Positions 22,964 through 35,635 of a stretch of DNA of 64,000 bases are shown here, in pieces. Under the pieces are notes generated by a model, which was given only the letters and a program-made list of their open reading frames with translations, was not told where the DNA came from and did no database searches. Position 1 is the stretch's first letter, and each line of letters opens with the position of its first letter. A program made the position numbers and the translations under genes. Source of the stretch: Talaromyces rugulosus (Eukaryota; Ascomycota; Eurotiomycetes; Eurotiales; Trichocomaceae); NCBI RefSeq assembly GCF_013368755.1, contig NC_049564.1, forward strand, positions 5,297,511 through 5,361,510, written 5' to 3'.

Positions 22964-23300
22964 AGTGGATACTAGCATAATAGATTCGAAATGAGCTCTT
23001 CTGCTGTTCAGCGAATATAGGTTTATTTGAAGTCTTAAGAGACCAATGTGTAAAGAGAGGTGAAGGCGGATAGCACCCTCATGTGAATACAGCCCGTAGT
23101 AACCTTTTATATACCTTCATAGTTTCTATTTATAGACATTGAAAAAATCCGATTTGTAATACTACGGGCTCAGCTTTTAGAAGGACGGTGCGAACATCCG
23201 GATTTCAGGATATCTGTCGGATAAGCTGGTATTCCAAATGAAGCGATCAATCAGACACTATTTTAAGCCCCCAAACTTACCGAATCAAGACTAAGGCTGA
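22964..23300. other. Upstream region of the small secreted protein
   Basis: Nothing was recognised beyond a probable promoter. It runs into the MITE-like pair. Confidence 0.4.
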
Positions 23301-23435
23301 TATTAGAAAATCTTATCCATATTCAGTAATCCTTTCAACATACGTACTTATTTATTAGGAGCTATTACTAGCCTATTATAATAATAAAATTATATTCGAG
23401 AAAAGATTACTAAATATAGATAAGATTTTCTTATA
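23301..23435. mobile_element. MITE-like palindromic element, copy 1
   Basis: This AT-rich element of about 135 bp has terminal inverted repeats of about 30 bp (AGAAAATCTTATCCATATT at the left, its near complement at the right) and no coding capacity. Copy 2 lies 60 bp away in the same orientation. Confidence 0.65.
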
Positions 23436-23495
23436 TCCACTTTGAATAATAATCTCTAATAATGAAAACAGCTGTTTCCTATTATTCAAGATAAA

Positions 23496-23625
23496 TATAA
23501 GAAAATCTTATCTATATTCAGTAATCCTTTCAACATATTTATTATTAGAAGCTATTATTAGCCTTTGATAATAATAAAATCAAATTTTAGAAAGAATTCC
23601 TGAATATAGATAAGATTTTCTTATA
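23496..23625. mobile_element. MITE-like palindromic element, copy 2
   Basis: This is a 130-bp element whose first 26 bases (starting TATAAGAAAATCTTATC) are exactly complementary to its last 26. The 60-bp spacer between the two copies is itself an imperfect palindrome (TTGAATAATA ... TATTATTCAA), so the whole 325-bp block is nested inverted repeats. Confidence 0.7.
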
Positions 23626-23638
23626 CTGCAGTAGGGAA

Positions 23639-23737
23639 ACTGTGAGGATATTATGTAGAGAGCAGGCAAGAGTTGGATTTGATAGTAAAGCTATGGTTCG
23701 CTAGGTAGTCAAACTGATTGCTGACCTTCGGCTAGAC
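23639..23737 (-). repeat. LTR fragment, inverted relative to the LTR at 25627
   Basis: Beginning TGTGAGGATATTATG, it is nearly the exact reverse complement of 25755-25837 (shared CTATGGTTCGCTAGGTAGTC and GCTGACCTTCGG). The remaining part of the LTR is missing. Confidence 0.75.
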
Positions 23738-24498
23738 TGCGGCAACATCCTCAAGATCCATGGATATCCACATATCCTCTCCACAAATTGCGGATATGGT
23801 ATGTCACCCAATATCCTCAATCCTCATTTTTGTGGATATGGTAGGCCACCTAATATCTTCTGGACATTTGAGGATATCCAGCGGATATCAAACAGGCCAA
23901 ACATGCCCAGCCTCGTAACTTTTTTGAGCGTGCATTATTTATGCAATTCCTCTATTTTTTATGTAATCGAAGTATAATCATTAACTGGCCCCTTTATATA
24001 TTCTGGAGCCGGCTAGTTACGGAGTTTGTGGATTTAGTTGTCATAATTTGATCATTTTCATGCTACATAGACTATCTCAAATCAATTTGAAATCTGTGAA
24101 GTGCCAGGCTCGGGAATGCCTGATCCGGCTTACAAAGGCCTGCATCTCCTCTGAGGGTTGAGTTGATATATCACAAATGATGTATCAGAAAGGATGCATC
24201 TACCCCTCATACTCGTGGAATATAACCTCATTAAGAGGTAGGGTCTTATTTAGATCAGGCTTATAAGCTTGAGAACTCTTCTCTCCGGATGAAGGGGCTC
24301 AAGCGGTTTATTCTATATTAATATAACCCATATTTATTTACTTTATATACTGCCTCGACTCCTAGTAAGAATCCTCTCAGAGCCCAGTAGGTTCTAACTC
24401 TCTCATATATAAGTCTTTCAGACACTAAATGCTTTACATTATAAACCACTTCCATGAGGATCTGAATCAACTTTGAGATAATAGTAACTATACAAGAC
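23738..24498. other. Transposon-derived filler
   Basis: At 23750-23900 a GGATAT(C) and ATATCC-rich stretch recurs in both orientations, like a decayed terminal region of a DNA transposon. The region from 24000 to 24498 may be the leader of the retrotransposon gag that follows. No gene was recognised. Confidence 0.4.
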
Positions 24499-25617
24499 AT
24501 GACTTCTCTAATACCAGATAAACTAGGAACTATTTTAATTCCTAACCTAGGATTTGTATATAAAGAGAAAGAGGCTCAGGACTATATCAGTACTGAACCA
24601 GCGCAGAATATAACTTCTAAAGAATTACCTCCACAAACTGTTCTACAGATCAATATAATTATAGAGATACTATAGGCCCTTATACAAGAACTTAGAACCA
24701 TTAGACCGTCGCATATAACTATCAATAAATGTTATAATACCAAGATTCCAGATTCTAAGCGCTTTGCTTTAAAATTAATTAAGGAATTTAAAGAATAAAT
24801 TAAAAATATAGAAAATAATATCTTAAGTCATCTCCAATCCTATCTTAACGAAGTAAATAAAGTCTAATATACTGCTATTTAGCTTAATAAAGACCACTAT
24901 ATTTAATAGAGAGAAAAAAAAAATTTGATTAACTTGTAATCTTTTACTTTTAATAATTTCTAAACCTAGTTAAAGGACCAGATTAAATCTCTCTAGAACC
25001 AAGGAATCAACAGTGTTATAGCTTTATTAAGTTTAATACAGTCAAATAAACAAGATTCTAAGGCTTTTTATTCCAAATTCTTAATTCTCTATGAGAAAGT
25101 AAGAGAAGGAAATAATAAGCCTTTACTAGCTAAAAACCTTTTTAAATATTGAATTTTCCTGGCAAAGCTATTATTAAAAATCTATTTAGATATTACAAGA
25201 ATAGATACTCTCCTAGCAAAGCTTCTAGACCTAATTACTACTGCTTAACAATTATATCAAATCGAGAAGCAAGAGCAGAAATTGGAAAGGAAAGCTAAAA
25301 ATAAGAATAATAATCACTCCAGAGGCCAAGGTCCAACTTGGAACCAAGAAGGTTCTGACTTAAAGCTAACTCAGAAGCAAAAAAATAGATCAGACCACAA
25401 TAACCAAGAAAAATCTTAGAAGAAGCAGAAATCCTTTTTAAAGAACAAAGACAAGTCAATAATGACCTACTATCATTATAATTATACTAGCTATTATGCC
25501 ACTAAATGCAAAGCTACCAAAATTACTAAAAAAAATCTAATTTTATTTCTGAAGCTAAACGCTATCTATACAAAAAAAGAAAAGGAGACTAAGAAACAAT
25601 TTAATAAAAAGTAAACC
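24499..25617 (+). pseudogene. RIP-decayed LTR-retrotransposon gag
   Basis: From ATG 24499 one frame carries a gag-like polyprotein with a dozen or more in-frame TAA/TAG codons, consistent with CAA/CAG mutated by C-to-T. It has a charged capsid-like region, a basic linker (KNKNNNHSRGQG) and a degraded zinc knuckle. Near 25460-25515 the knuckle reads TYYHYNYTSYYATKC, where the CCHC pattern should stand. All but the last Cys have become Tyr, as G-to-A changes of TGC/TGT to TAC/TAT would do, and Gly and His are also altered. No pol follows: the frame runs directly into the LTR, so the element is internally deleted or was non-autonomous. Confidence 0.7.
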
Positions 25618-25626
25618 TAATAAGGA

Positions 25627-25837
25627 TGTGAGGCCGTGAGACCTTCGGGACGCACCAGATGCCGCACCTCGCTACACTAGCCTCACAGAGGGTTGCCAAG
25701 CCACTAATGAAGCGGCATATATATACTGACCTTTGCACAGGGGTTGCCGAAGGTCAGTAATCAGTTTGACTACCTAGCGAACCATAGCTTTACTATTAAA
25801 TCCAACTCTTGCCTGCTCTCTATATAATATCCTCATA
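25627..25837 (+). repeat. LTR (3' LTR of the gag relic)
   Basis: Starting TGTGAGG and ending CCTCATA (CCTCACA with one C-to-T change), it is about 211 bp long. It is homologous to the solo LTR at 12907-13131 and the relics at 4180 and 23639. It contains a TATATATA box near 25720. Confidence 0.75.
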
Positions 25838-25861
25838 TTCTGATTGCTCTTTACTAGACTT

Positions 25862-26600
25862 CCGCATAACCCATTTTGGGTCGAAGGTCACGACCCAAAA
25901 CCCAACCCGGTCTGGGTCTGGGTCGAAGCTTCATAACCCAGGCCCAACCCAGGCCCAGTCACTGGGGCCCCAGAAAACCCAGAAATAACCCATTTCGACC
26001 CAGTTCCGGCATAAATTATGGTATAATTATTTAAATTACACGCCGTCATTTTTCCCGTTTTGATGTTTACACTGAAATAGAACACTTTCTACCAGGAAAT
26101 CAATGAAATCTTTAAGGAATTTCTTAAATATGAAAAGGGCATATCGAATTCACTGTTGCTTATCTTTTACAATGCCTCGTTCTACATGGAAAGGCCGTAT
26201 CTACGGTGTGGTGGGAAAATGCGCATCTATCGTCGTACCGATGTAGTTATATATGTTAAACATATATTCACACATTATACATTTCTACATGAATCAAATA
26301 AATATTTCGGGGAATATTAGAATGTATTGAACTGTTTAAATGTTCTACTGTTGTCAGAATATCAAACCGTTCTATTGATAATTCCGACGCTTGTCAGAAT
26401 ACCTAGATATCTACATTTAAGTCGAAGGCTTCAACTTTGAAAGTAGGACGGGATGAATTTTTTTGGCTAGGCTTGGGGAAACTGGGGTGGGAATTGGGGT
26501 TTGACTGGGGTTTGACTGGGCCTTGACTGGGTTCTCTGGGTTGTCTCTGGGCTATTACTGGGTTATTACAGGGATAATGCATTAGGTCCACATAATATCA
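25862..26600. repeat. hAT-type subterminal repeats
   Basis: The left part (25870-25990) is full of CCCAG/ACCCA and GGGTC motifs. The right part (26450-26580) is full of ACTGGG/TTGACTGGG. Clusters of one short motif near element ends are typical of hAT transposons. The same ACTGGG-type motifs recur near 29090-29150 and 30290-30430, the far side of the transposase. Exact element ends and an 8-bp duplication could not be fixed. Confidence 0.5.
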
Positions 26601-26770
26601 GTATACCAAACCAATGAATGAGAGGACAAGGATTCATTCCATCTGACATATCAATTAACTTGACTTTCTCATTTTTCTCATTTTTCTAATTGTAGTGCTT
26701 TTCCATCTCAGTATGTTATTCATATTTTCCCTTTACCTCTCCCCTTCGTGATGCTTACATATCTTTTGTC

Positions 26771-28384
26771 ATGTCTCAAAGCCAGCTTTCCGACTTCACA
26801 TCGTCACTTTATAGTGGAGATATTGATGATCTTCCATCTCTCTCAACGCAACAAATCACTCCATCCGCAAGTCATCATACAATTGATTCTGGCTTCCACC
26901 GGCCAGATGACCTCCTCGTTCCCCCTTCTTTGATACGTGTTGGACCTGATCGCCGGAATAGGTTTGTTCTCTACGACAAGATGTCACACAACGAGTTTAT
27001 CGACTGGTGGTTACAGACGGACTATGGGCGGAAAAGAAAGATCAACTGGGATTCACATCGCCACACGGTGATCTGGAATAGCTACAACCAGGTTGCTGAG
27101 GGTGTAGATGGCACACCAAAGGTCATGTGCAAACGCTGTGGAAAGATTCTTGAGCATCCTTATTCCCTGAGTCTGAACAGTTCCGGCAAAGCGCAGTATC
27201 ACGGCACATCAACAATCCAGAAACATCTGAAGACAGCTGGGTGCCTACGGTCGGAGAAGGGAAAGAAGGCAGAGATTACAAAGTTTCTCCAAAAAGAGGT
27301 ATGTTTTAGACTGTGAAACGATACTTAGATACTAATCTATGGTATGTCTTCCTAGGGCGAAATCTCAGCAGATATACCCTTTTTACAAGAGGACTGGGAA
27401 GACGATATCTTGCAATTCCTGACTCTCAATCGGCTACCATTCCACCTCATCGAGCATCCATCATTTAAGCGGATTATCTACAAAGCGCGTTCTGCTCTTG
27501 TCGCTCCAGTGATCCCGTCTGCCGATACAATCCGTCGCCGATTAGGGAGCTTGGTCAAAGACCGGCAGCAGCGGGTTCTTCGTACGCTACCTGCTGGTTC
27601 AAAGATATCTATTGCGCTTGACTGTTGGACATCTCCATTCTCGCAGGCATTTATGGCGATCACTGGTTATTTTATCGACAGTGATTGGGTTTATCGTGAG
27701 GTGCTTCTTGGTTTTAAGCCACTTCACGGTACACATACGGGGTCTTACTTAAGTGGTGTTCTGATGGAAACCCTGGTAGAGAACAACATTGAAGATAGAG
27801 TGTTTGGGCTGACCACAGATAATGCATCAAACAATAAGGCATTAGCTGCGTCTCTCCAACAAGCTTTATCAGATGGTGTCATTATTACACGAATACCATG
27901 CCTTGCCCATGTTATCCAGCTCAGTCTTAATCAGCTTCTTGTTCGGATTAAGGCAGTTCCATCCAATGAATCCGCGGAGACAAAGTGGACAGAGAGTCAG
28001 TCCAGGCTGGTTCAAGAGAATGCGAAGCAATGTCAGATCTCTTCTACATTGAACAAAGTACGTTATCTTGCAATTTATATAAATGCAAGCCCCCAGCGCC
28101 GAGAGACATTCTACAATCTTCAGACAACAAACGTCAAGATTGTTCCCATCCAAGATGTGAAAACACGATGGAATTCTACATTTCTTATGCTTCGCCGGGC
28201 CAAACGGCTACGTGCTATCTTCTCTTTATTTTGTGCAGAGTATGACTGTGAGGAGATACTTAGCGAGCACGAGTGGCGCCAAATTGACTATCTTCTCTGT
28301 ATCACTGAGCCGTTCTTCGATTATACAACCCAGTTATCAAAGACTCGAGACGTCACTGCCCACTATGTGTTACAAGAGACTTAA
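26771..28384 (+). CDS. hAT-family transposase, C-terminally truncated
   Basis: Exon 1 is 26771-27298 and exon 2 is 27356-28384. The 57-nt intron has GTATGT, a TACTAAT branch and CCTAG. The product is 518 codons. Residues about 115-160 form a BED-type zinc finger (MCKRCGKIL ... TSTIQKHLKTAGC). The RNase-H-like core has ALDCWTSPF, TTDNASNNKAL and the KTRWNSTFLML block. The frame ends with HYVLQET and a TAA. The usual C-terminal part, with the third acidic residue and the hATC dimerisation domain, is missing, so the enzyme should be inactive. Unlike the older repeats around it this frame has no internal stop, so it is a fairly young insertion. Degenerate pieces of the same coding sequence follow at 28390-28900. 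Confidence 0.8.
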
Positions 28385-30906
28385 AGAACGATCTCATTCT
28401 GAACTCAACCGGCTACCATTTTCCATCAAAATCGAGGGCATATTTTAACGGAATATTCTACAAAGCGACTATCTATCGCTCTTGCGCTCCAGTACCCCGT
28501 CTTGCCGATACAATGTCGCCGATTAGGGAAAGCTCAAAGCCCTATCAGCGGGTCTTCTAGCTACTGCTGGTCAGATATCTAGGCTGACTGTGGAAATCTT
28601 ATACAGCAGCATTATGGCGATTATCCCTGGTATTAAACTAGTACTGGGTTGGAAAGAGCATCCGCTTTGAAGCCACTTCCGGTACACATACGGGTCTTTA
28701 ATACTGCTCGAGATGTGCGATGGGAAAAATGAAGACGAGACGATTGAGGATAGTTGGTCTGAAAAGGCACAGGAAGCAAATCTTGAAAAATTCTTCTCAC
28801 AGGATGAGCTTGGCGGCGAAAGAAGAAAGAAATGGTCATTAGTTAAACACGGATACCAAAGGTTGATGTGGAGATATAGGACTAGTACGACTTCCTTTTG
28901 TTGAACCAATAGTCCAGGCTCACCCAATACCGCAACGTACAGGGTATCAGGCGGAAGAGAGCCGAAGATGATATATTTTTTCTCTTAAATTTAAAAAAGG
29001 CTTTTTATTTCTTGCAATTTTTTTTATAAATACTAAAAAATACACTACAAAATGCATAAGTTATGCAATTAGAACGTATATTTGTTATATGTCCAGTACT
29101 GGGTTCTAACCCAGACCCATTTCTTATGTTTGACCAAAAACCCAGGCTACGTGCATTCTTCTTCTTTTATTTTGGGTGCAGAGTATACTGGAAGAGATGT
29201 ACTGGGAAGAGTGCTAGCAAATTCTATTATTTCTCTATCCATGAGCATTCCATTATAGAAACCCCAGTTCAAGAAACTAAACTGATATTTTAGAAAAGGA
29301 TATGACATATAGATCAAAACCACAGCTAGAGAAAAAGGTGTAATGGAAAGAACAAATGCTGAAGCCATAAAAAAGCTAGACCAAAGCTTTATGAGTACTA
29401 GCCAAACCCGTAGCTATAGAAATATTCTATGCTAATAACGAATGCTTTGAAATGAATAAAAAGACCCTCTCTAGCGATTAGGAATAAAAAGTGAGATATC
29501 TATGAACTTTAAGCAATACATATACCAAGTGGAAAAGTAGTCAAAAGCCAGAATGATACAGTTCTACTGAGCTTCAAAACCTAAGTAAGATGTTTTGATG
29601 AAAGAACCAGAACCTATTACTTGAAAGACTTTAAAGCGCACCTATAGTGACTGTTTTATAATCCACTACTTGTATTGCTGTTTATGAGATCATAAATAAG
29701 ACCTGGTTTGTTTCTGTTGCCCAACCTTAAGAGATAAATACAGTTTTAGAAAATATGAAGTTTTTTGGTAAAGGTATTGGCCTATAGATGGTGCAGAGTG
29801 GAAACTGAATCTGTAGATGTGCTATGTCTAGAATAAGAAGAAATTTAGGAGTTATAAGAGGTTTCTTTGTAAAAATATTCGATATAGAGGCACAGGAAAG
29901 AAAGCTTCTAAAAAAATTCTTCTAAGGAATGAGCTTGAAGCGGCAAAAAAAAAAGAAGAGAAAGCTTAAGGATTGGACAATCCAATTAGTGTGCAAGAAG
30001 ACAGAGAAAAGCTAAAAAAATGGAAAGAAAAGAAATGAAATGGAGGAACTAGGCTAAGATACGTTTTTATTATCTGCTGCTAAAAAGAAAGGACCAGGTT
30101 AGGGTCATTAAAGAACTTTAAAAAGGGATATAGGGCGGATAAACTTAAAAAAAGAGGGAAATATGATATATTTTTTATATCATTAGAAAAATATGTAAAT
30201 TACTAAAATAAAGGTTTGCCCTTTTTACCCTATAAATCTGTAAAAAAGGTATATAAAAATACAACTACAAAATGCATAAAGTATGGCATTTTAGAACTGG
30301 GTATATTTGTATGGTTGGTTAAAAATTGGGGGAATAGGATACTGGGTTAGTAAAGACTTTACTGGGTGACATGGTGAAGAATTTTGGTTGGGTCTGGTTG
30401 GTCTGGGGTGACTGGGGTCTGGGAAGACTACTCTTTACCTTTGGGAAGAGAGCTAGCAAGTTTCGGAATTATGATTACTACCAGGAGCACCCCTATTCCC
30501 ACTAATACCACCAAATGTTCCGTACCAGCGGCAGAAATCTAACCCAGTATATTAGAAACACTGGATGGACATAGTAATAGAGAAGAACCGGCGATAGAAC
30601 TAGAAAGAAATCACTCTACCAGTAAAGACCTGGACCTAGGGATGGTGCGGCCACCTTTAGAATAGGAACTAGAGGATATGTCAATGGAAGAACTTGAAGC
30701 CATAAAAACCCAGCTAGACCAAGAGCTTTATATCGCGAATCTGAAACAGCAGATCCTATAAACCTAAGTGTAGCTATATAGTGTATTAGTATATGAGAAC
30801 TAAGACACCAGAATCCCTGATAGCAGCGCTTATACGAGCAACAAATGACCCTAGGGTAACTGATATGATTATTATTATATTTAAAAAGTAGTCTCTGAGG
30901 AGTTTT
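28385..30906 (+). repeat. Garbled duplicate pieces of the hAT element
   Basis: Positions 28395-28710 repeat transposase sequence 27420-27755 with many small gaps (shared GGCTACCATT, GCCGATACAAT, GCCGATTAGGG, CCACTTC and GGTACACATACGGG). Positions 28705-29400 and 29800-30740 then repeat each other loosely (GAGGCACAGGAA, AAATTCTTCT, ATGAGCTTG; CTACAAAATGCATAA; GAAGCCATAAAA, AGCTAGACCAA). No open frame survives. The dense small indels, as distinct from base changes, are unusual for RIP and may reflect assembly or read errors. Confidence 0.55.
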
Positions 30907-33430
30907 AAAATGCCAGGAGGTGTCGCCATGCTGTGTGGCCCTACAGTAGGAAATCTCTAACTGAACTTAAGACATTCATAGGATATGTAGAATCATGGTT
31001 CAGTAGATATCCAGAGTGTATAGCTTTGGTATATAACCTAATATTGCGTATGACCTGATTAAGTTGAATATCCCGGCTATCTGGACCATAGTGATCCAAC
31101 AGTTGGTTATGTTTGTTGAATGGGATATCTATACTATAAATTTGCGTATACGCGCACCTGTGCCTAGCTATCTCCCTATTACCAGTACATGTATTAATCA
31201 TATTAGTGGTCCTGAGTCTCTGAAAGATTAGATAGCTATCTATATAGATAAACAGATTTCAGCATAAGTAGTATTGATCTCCTGTCCTTATTTAATGTTT
31301 AGTCCCTTATTTCCTGTTAAAGCCAACTTGTAGTATTTTGCGATTATTCTTGAGATTGAAGTTTATGTTCAAGAGTGATTTTTTTTTGAGCTAGATGAAG
31401 CTACAGCCCCTAATTATATGTGCGAGATGTTAATCCAGAATATGGCAGATGTATTGGCGAGCATGTAAAGGTCCTGGATCTGAAAGATTATATAGCTTTT
31501 ATCTATATACAGTAGAAACAGATTCCAGGCATAAGTAGGATTAGATATACGTCTTATTAATGTTAGTATAGGAATTTGCCCGCTATCTGTGAACCTTTAA
31601 AGATTAGATAGATATACAGTATAGCAAGGAACAGTATATGAAGTTTCTCATGGTAAAGGTTCTGTGGCCTATCCAAGATAAGTCGAGTAGTATTAGATAT
31701 AGTACACCCTATTAGAGATGTATTAGGATAAAGCACCGTGCAATTTCTGCAGAAACTAGAAGATGCTATGTGGTAAAAGATATTGATGTTTTTTTAGTAT
31801 ACACAGCAGCCGCACGAGTAGACTAGTCCTCTGTATTGATTCACGCGACGACAGCGCATGGCATGGGAACGGTTGGTCAACGTGGTGCGGATTCCACCCA
31901 CCCGCTAGGTGAGCAAGGGTAAGGTGATTACGTGATCCGGGGCCACGCGGGCACTGCTGTGGGAGGAGGAGGAGGAGGAGGAGGAGGAGGAGGAGGAGGA
32001 GGAGGAGGAGGAGGAGGAGGAGGAGAGGAGGAGGAGGAGGAGAGAGATACTATGTCGATTGATTCGTTGTCTGTGGACAGCAACGAACCTGATTTTTTCA
32101 ATGATAGGAGTGACGGGATAGAGAAGACGATGGAGGAGACGGCCATAGGGAGAATGGTTGATGTGGATGCCATATTTGATATTGAGCGCCTCTCGGAGAA
32201 TGAGGAGGAAGCCAGTAATATTACTGTGCTGCTATTGAGCCCTATAGAGCAGGTGTGTTTGGATTTTTGCATTAAATTATTGAACCAGCGCATTACCTGA
32301 TGGGAGTCTAACAGTGTATTAATGTATGCTGTAGCCATATTGGGGGTTCATGAGGGCGGTTTCCGTACATCTAAGGATTATCTACCTATTTTATTGCGAA
32401 TAATTAAGGTTATGCGGTTTATAGTGCTGGGAACTGTGAAGGTGAGGAGGAGGATATGGCCAAGTTGCCCAGTTCTATAGATTATATAGATTAGGACAGC
32501 GTATATAGTAGATCACCGCTACATTTGCTGAGATAGTGAAAAGCCCTTAGGCTAGTAAAAGCTATTGATGGGTGAGTTGTCCGAATATACGGGTAGAATA
32601 GGGACGAGTTATGTTATAAGAGTTATAGACTTTGAGGGGCTGATCTGAATGAGTGGGCACCCCTTTTATATAGTGGATATTGATGGATATAACAACCCCA
32701 GTAATAACTAGATATAATAAAGTTTTTTACAGAACATCTAAATGTAATGGCTTATAGAATCTTGACATAGATTGTTAAAACCTAGCTATGTGGTATCAAT
32801 TTATCTAGGTTAATAGGTAAGGGTTGGCTGAAGGAATAGAGACTATGTCTTTCTATGAAGTATATGAAAGCTTGGTAGCTGGGTGTATGGTATATATCCA
32901 GCATAAGAACAGTTTTATAGGTGGGATCCATAATATATTTATCGAGGATAATATGGTGGTATTGATTATACAGTATCATAAGGATTACTAATTAAGTAGT
33001 GATATTAAGATTGGGAAGTACTGTTAGATATAGAGATGTCTGGAATAGATGAGCTTTGATTGCTAGATTATCTAACCAAAATACCTGAGTGTAGTGAACT
33101 GTACTACAATCAATGGAATTCTAAATAATTACAACATATATTATAGCGCGAGAGTATTATGGAATTATGTGGTCAATCATTGCACATTACATCATATCAT
33201 GAGTTAAATCTAGGGTTAGTGTTATAGACTATAATCACAAACTTTTATAGACTATAAAGCTAGTAATTTGTAATTGGCCGATGCCACTAATTATTAAGCT
33301 AGGCATGATCTATACACAGCCAGTAGTATATACGTTAGAAAAGCCACAAGTGTTTAAGCAACCACCTAGCGGTCACTAGAGAATAGCGATATTTAGATAG
33401 TAATCATTAAAATAGGATAGGTTTTTCAGG
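30907..33430 (+). pseudogene. TLH helicase unit A, scrambled and RIP-decayed
   Basis: It holds pieces of the TLH gene in roughly native order: the N-terminal zinc finger part at 30915-31130, the region after it at 31290-31480, the acidic repeat and following part at 31790-32470, and the mid-gene at 32800-33000. Each piece is AT-shifted with many stops. Odd joins occur: a start-of-unit motif (TAACCAAAATACCTGAG) at 33073 and leader-like text at 33204-33270 are spliced into mid-gene sequence. A pure GGA repeat (about 31958-32044) stands where the intact gene encodes Glu-rich sequence. Confidence 0.6.
31958..32044 (+). repeat. GGA/GAG microsatellite (acidic-repeat site of TLH)
   Basis: This is an almost perfect (GGA)n run at the position of the poly-Glu coding tract in the TLH gene. 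Tracts of different length occupy the same site in the other units: about 34780-34870, 45890-45985, 49866-49918, 52586-52669 and 57978-58029. Confidence 0.85.
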
Positions 33431-35002
33431 TGTTTTAGTTAGAGTTTACATTGGACGCTAGTGGCCAGGATATATCGCGTGCGCGCCATGACAGATTGTC
33501 AGGGGTTCTGATATATTAGGGCATGGTTATATATAATTATATATTGTCTATACTACAGATTACTATTACTATTATAGATAGTATTAGTATTTATCACATT
33601 TACTAGGGTAATTCATTATTATTATTATATATAACATGTTTTTTGAGCAATTAGAGGAGTTTCTTATTGTGGTATGCCAGGAGTGTCGCCATGCTGTGTG
33701 GCCTAGCTAGATTGAAACGTATTTGCGTTACGCGCACTGTTATGTGTCTATTACCATATGTATCACATTGGCCGATGATGTTTGTATATAACCTAATATT
33801 GCGTATGACCTGATTAAGTTGAATATCCCGGCTATCTGGGCCATAGTGATCCAACAGTTGGTTATGTTTGTTGATGGATATCAATATTAATTGAGTTCTT
33901 ATTTATGCTAATACATATGCACTACTATGCCTATCATACAGTAACATTAGATTAAGCATTATTAGTGGTCCTGGATCTGAAAGATTAGATAGCTTATCTA
34001 TATAGAGTAGAAACAGATTCAGAAAAAAAAAAAAAAAAAAAAACAATAAAAAAAACAATAATATTTAGTATGTTTGTTAATTATAAGCAGTTTACGCTAA
34101 TGGACTGGATTATATTAATAAGATACTATATCAATATATATTTTGCGATTATTCTTGAGATAGATGAAGCTATAGCCCCTAATAGTGATATGTGCGAGAT
34201 GTTAATCCAGAATATGCAGATGTATTGGCGCAGCATGTAGAAGGCCATAGATAGCAACTTACAGCAGGTACAGCGGGTACATGATCGCTGAATCAGCTAT
34301 ATCAACAAGGCATGTTCGATCCATATTTAGATGGAGAGGTGGATAGATACCAGCAGCAACAGTGCAAGGAAAGAGTGTGAGTCTATTCCTTGTGGATATC
34401 GATAGTTAGCTGTCTATTGAGCTAGAAGCCCATGTTATTTAAATAGCTATAGCGCGGTTAGCTATAATTAGCCAGTTATTTATAATTCACCAGATTAGAG
34501 TATTTATGCGGTTGGAAGCTATTTGGATTGAGTAGTATTAGATATAGTACACCCTATTAGAGATGTATTAGGATAAAGAGTTAATTGTAAAGTAGGTGTA
34601 GCTGTGGTAAAAGATATTGATGTTTTTTTAGTATACACAGCAGCCGCACGAGTAGACTAGTCCTCTGTATTGATTCACGCGACGACAGCGCATGGCATGG
34701 GAATCAACGCGAAGATGGAAGGAACGGGTAGGTGAGCAAGGGTAAGGTGATTACGTGATCCGGGGCACGCGTGCACTGTGGGTGGAGAAGAGGAGGAAGA
34801 GGAGGAGGAGGAGGAGGAGGAGGAGAGAGGGAGGAGGAGGAGGAGGAGGAGGAGGAGGAGGAGGAGGAGAGAGATACTATGTCGATTGATTCGTTGTCTG
34901 TGGACAGCAACGAACCTGATTTTTTCAATGATAGGAGTGACGGGATAGAGAAGACGATGGAGGAGACGGCCATAGGGAGAATGGTTGATGTGGATGCCAT
35001 AG

Positions 35003-35066
35003 GTTTGTGTGACGACGAGTCGATTCCTATCCTCTAAGAGTACTCTGCAACGAGAAAACCAAACAT
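35003..35066. mobile_element. Fragment of the 39.1-kb minisatellite/LTR junction inside TLH unit B
   Basis: GGTTTG followed by TGTGACGACGAGTCG and the next 45 bases equals 39097-39160, including the join between minisatellite and LTR. It interrupts TLH sequence between the GATGCCATA and CTGCTATTGAGCC blocks. Confidence 0.75.
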
Positions 35067-35248
35067 GCTGCTATTGAGCCCTATAGAGCAGGTGTGTTTG
35101 GATTTTTGCATTAAATTATTGAACCAGCGCATTACCTGATGGGAGTCTAACAGTGTATTAATGTATGCTGTAGCCATATTGGGGGTTCATGAGGGCGGTT
35201 TCCGTACATCTAAGGATTATCTACCTATTTTATTGCGAATAATTAAGG

Positions 35249-35336
35249 TAAAGCTTTTTCCAGTGTATCTGGGGTGTCTCAATAAATATACTTTTTTTAA
35301 ACTACCCACTCATTCTGTCCATTCACCACTTGATAG
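35249..35336. mobile_element. Retrotransposon fragment inside TLH unit B
   Basis: AAAGCTTTTTCCAGTGTATC and CTACCCACTCATTCTGTCC match 39588-39660, with small differences. TLH sequence resumes at GAGGAGGAGGATATGG. Confidence 0.7.
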
Positions 35337-35635
35337 GCCTGAGGAGGAGGATATGGCCAAGTTGCCCAGTTCTATAGATTATATAGATTAGGACAGCGTA
35401 TATAGTAGATTCAACTCGAGGAGGGGGGAGGAGAGGCTACCCAGTTTTGCTAGCTATTATGACCTAACTATTATGGTAATAAAAGCTTTTCAGGTATCTG
35501 CAAAGGATGTTTACAGTAAATGATCTAGATAATAGATCAGTTTATGGTGCGCAGATTGCAAGGCCCTATATAATGGATATTGGATTTGCGTATATATGGG
35601 TTGAAGATCTATTATAATACAACTAGTGCTAACTA

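Noticed and set aside
31932..32338. Poly-Gly / poly-Pro open frames
   Set aside because: They are translations of the GGA microsatellite within a scrambled TLH pseudogene.
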